A stretch of DNA of 24,598 bases. It comes from JAHJRJ01 sp037443685. Its GTDB lineage: Bacteria > Bacteroidota > Ignavibacteria > UBA10030 > BY39. Position 1 is the first letter of the stretch, and every line of letters begins with the position of its first letter. The stretch lies in assembly GCA_037443685.1 (NCBI GenBank), contig JBBINX010000024.1:1-24598 (forward strand), written 5' to 3'. The position numbers and the translations under genes are program-made. The notes below the pieces were generated by a model, which worked only from the letters and a program-made list of their open reading frames with translations, did not search any database and had not been told where the DNA came from. Of this stretch, positions 23,789 to 24,598 are shown one piece after another.

Positions 23789-24241
23789 TTATTTTGGTAA
23801 TTTGCCGAACACTCCCCGCATCCAGCGATGAGCACGATGGAAAAAAGCTGTCGGTTCAGCAAACATTAGAATACACTCGCCGTGTATTACGTTAATATTA
23901 TTCTCGTTGCAGAAACGTATTGCTTCAACCGATTCAGCGCCTTGCTGTATCCAAATATGTTTTATTCCCAGAGAGGAAGCTTCACGGACAATTTTTTCCG
24001 TCTCTGAAGGTTTTGTAATTATCACTGCGCCACCAACTTTTTCGGACAGCAATCGAAGGTTGGGATAACAGCGTTCACCAAGAATATTTTCTACTTTTAT
24101 ATTTACGGGGAAAACCCGAAATCCTTTTGACTTTAATTCTTTATAAACAATATTTGAAAACTTTTTTCCGGTGTGAGAAACACCAACAACCGCTAAGTTT
24201 TTTTGAGATAGCAATTCTTGTATTGATTTTTGAGTTATCAT
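23789..24241 (-). CDS. CoA-binding domain protein (YccU type)
   Basis: The 150-residue protein is a single Rossmann-like CoA_binding_2 domain. The first strand and phosphate-contact loop read NLAVVGVSHTGKKFSN, followed by KGFRVFPVNIK. The second half has AVIITKPSETEKIVREASS, HIWIQQGAES and the conserved NVIHGECILMF. These small cytosolic proteins share the CoA-binding fold of succinyl-CoA synthetase alpha subunits but lack catalytic domains; their cellular role is unclear. The C-terminus (HRAHRWMRGVFGKLPK) is a typical family ending. It lies 10 nt after the DUF2007 gene and is probably co-transcribed with it. Confidence 0.9.
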   Translation of the reverse strand: MITQKSIQELLSQKNLAVVGVSHTGKKFSNIVYKELKSKGFRVFPVNIKVENILGERCYPNLRLLSEKVGGAVIITKPSETEKIVREASSLGIKHIWIQQGAESVEAIRFCNENNINVIHGECILMFAEPTAFFHRAHRWMRGVFGKLPK

Positions 24242-24251
24242 TATGGAAGCT

Positions 24252-24503
24252 TTATTCGATTGGTGAAGATGAGTCGATTATAAAATCATCACTTTCTAAT
24301 ATTTCAATTGCCTTTTGTGCATCTTCCTGTTTGACTAATATCTTAACCCCTCTTGCTGTATAGTTACCTGTAATTACAACACCTAAGTCGTCAGAGGAAA
24401 TGATTGAATCGATTTCATAAATCGTGAGATAATTTTTTATCATCTCGGCTTCAAAACGGTTGTTGCATATTTTAATGCAAGTTAAATTAACATGTTTATT
24501 CAT
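24252..24503 (-). CDS. DUF2007-domain protein
   Basis: This is a small cytosolic protein of 83 residues from the ATG at 24503. The pattern NNRFEAEMIKNYLTIYEIDS, then GVVITGNYTARGVKILVKQEDAQKAIEIL, matches DUF2007 (a putative signal-transducing domain with a ferredoxin-like fold). An in-frame TTG at 24515 would add four residues. No clear ribosome binding site is seen for either start. A TATAAT overlaps this area (24507-24512, minus strand), so transcription could start very close to, or inside, the proposed start; the N-terminus is uncertain. It lies 10 nt upstream of the CoA-binding gene on the same strand. Function unknown. Confidence 0.8.
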   Translation of the reverse strand: MNKHVNLTCIKICNNRFEAEMIKNYLTIYEIDSIISSDDLGVVITGNYTARGVKILVKQEDAQKAIEILESDDFIIDSSSPIE

Positions 24504-24544
24504 TTGATTATACAAAAATTTGATAGTCTTTTCTTGTCAAAGTT

Positions 24545-24598
24545 TTAACTCCCGCCAAACGGCGTTCCGAAAATGCCTACAGCAAGTTCTGCCCAGAT
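24545..24598 (-). CDS. Possible C-terminus of an unidentified protein (partial, right edge)
   Basis: On the minus strand the last 17 codons before a TAA at 24545-24547 read IWAELAVGIFGTPFGGS. The residues look protein-like, but 17 codons are too few to identify a family or to exclude chance. Confidence 0.3.
   Translation of the reverse strand: MWAELAVGIFGTPFGGS

Noticed and set aside
24507..24540. TTGACA ... TATAAT promoter before the DUF2007 gene
   Set aside because: The spacing is 22 bp and the TATAAT is only 3 nt from the proposed ATG, so the boxes do not form a normal promoter for that start.

Overview
The window comes from an AT-rich bacterium of the Bacteroidota/Chlorobiota (FCB) assemblage, most likely an Ignavibacteria-like lineage. 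This is inferred from protein style: a DUF6588-type barrel, an RND cassette ending in a PG0541-type protein, a DUF2007 protein, and proteins starting with MKK-type signal peptides. The best promoters are near-consensus sigma70 types with 17-bp spacers, rather than the -33/-7 type of Bacteroidetes proper. The sequence looks like a draft contig, because 22 Ns interrupt ligA at 1561-1582.

Positions 1-9111 are one tightly packed minus-strand gene train, probably an operon: clpC, a PAP2 phosphatase, a hybrid histidine kinase, rodZ, ligA, a glycosyltransferase-9-like/DUF6913-like protein and a STAS protein cut by the window edge. Gaps are about 1-10 nt and there is one overlap. Its promoter (9163-9191) lies back to back with the promoter (9197-9225) of a tRNA-Asn gene on the other strand.

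Positions 9240-9729 are the most unusual part. The tRNA-Asn and its terminator are followed by a small GIY-YIG nuclease ORF, then by a second, damaged copy of the tRNA 3' part plus the same terminator. In that copy the T-arm is replaced by a perfect palindrome. This looks like a very small tRNA-associated GIY-YIG insertion flanked by a 61-bp direct repeat.

Positions 9867-11305 (minus) hold a hypothetical secreted protein and a DUF6588-like outer-membrane barrel, with a good promoter upstream of the barrel gene. Positions 11654-18354 (plus) hold a TetR regulator, a TolC-family outer-membrane protein, a lipoprotein adaptor, an RND permease and a PG0541-type PII-like protein. This is a complete tripartite efflux system with its regulator and a small accessory protein.

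Positions 18420-24598 are mostly housekeeping or transport genes: a SulP anion transporter (minus), an ABC-F ATPase (minus), a divergent YchF-like P-loop protein (plus) whose G3 motif is lost, a CoA-binding protein (minus), a DUF2007 protein (minus), and the last codons of a possible gene at the right edge. No CRISPR array, rRNA, transposase or prophage gene was seen. The strongest candidate for something undescribed is the tRNA/GIY-YIG duplication. The degenerate YchF paralogue comes second.
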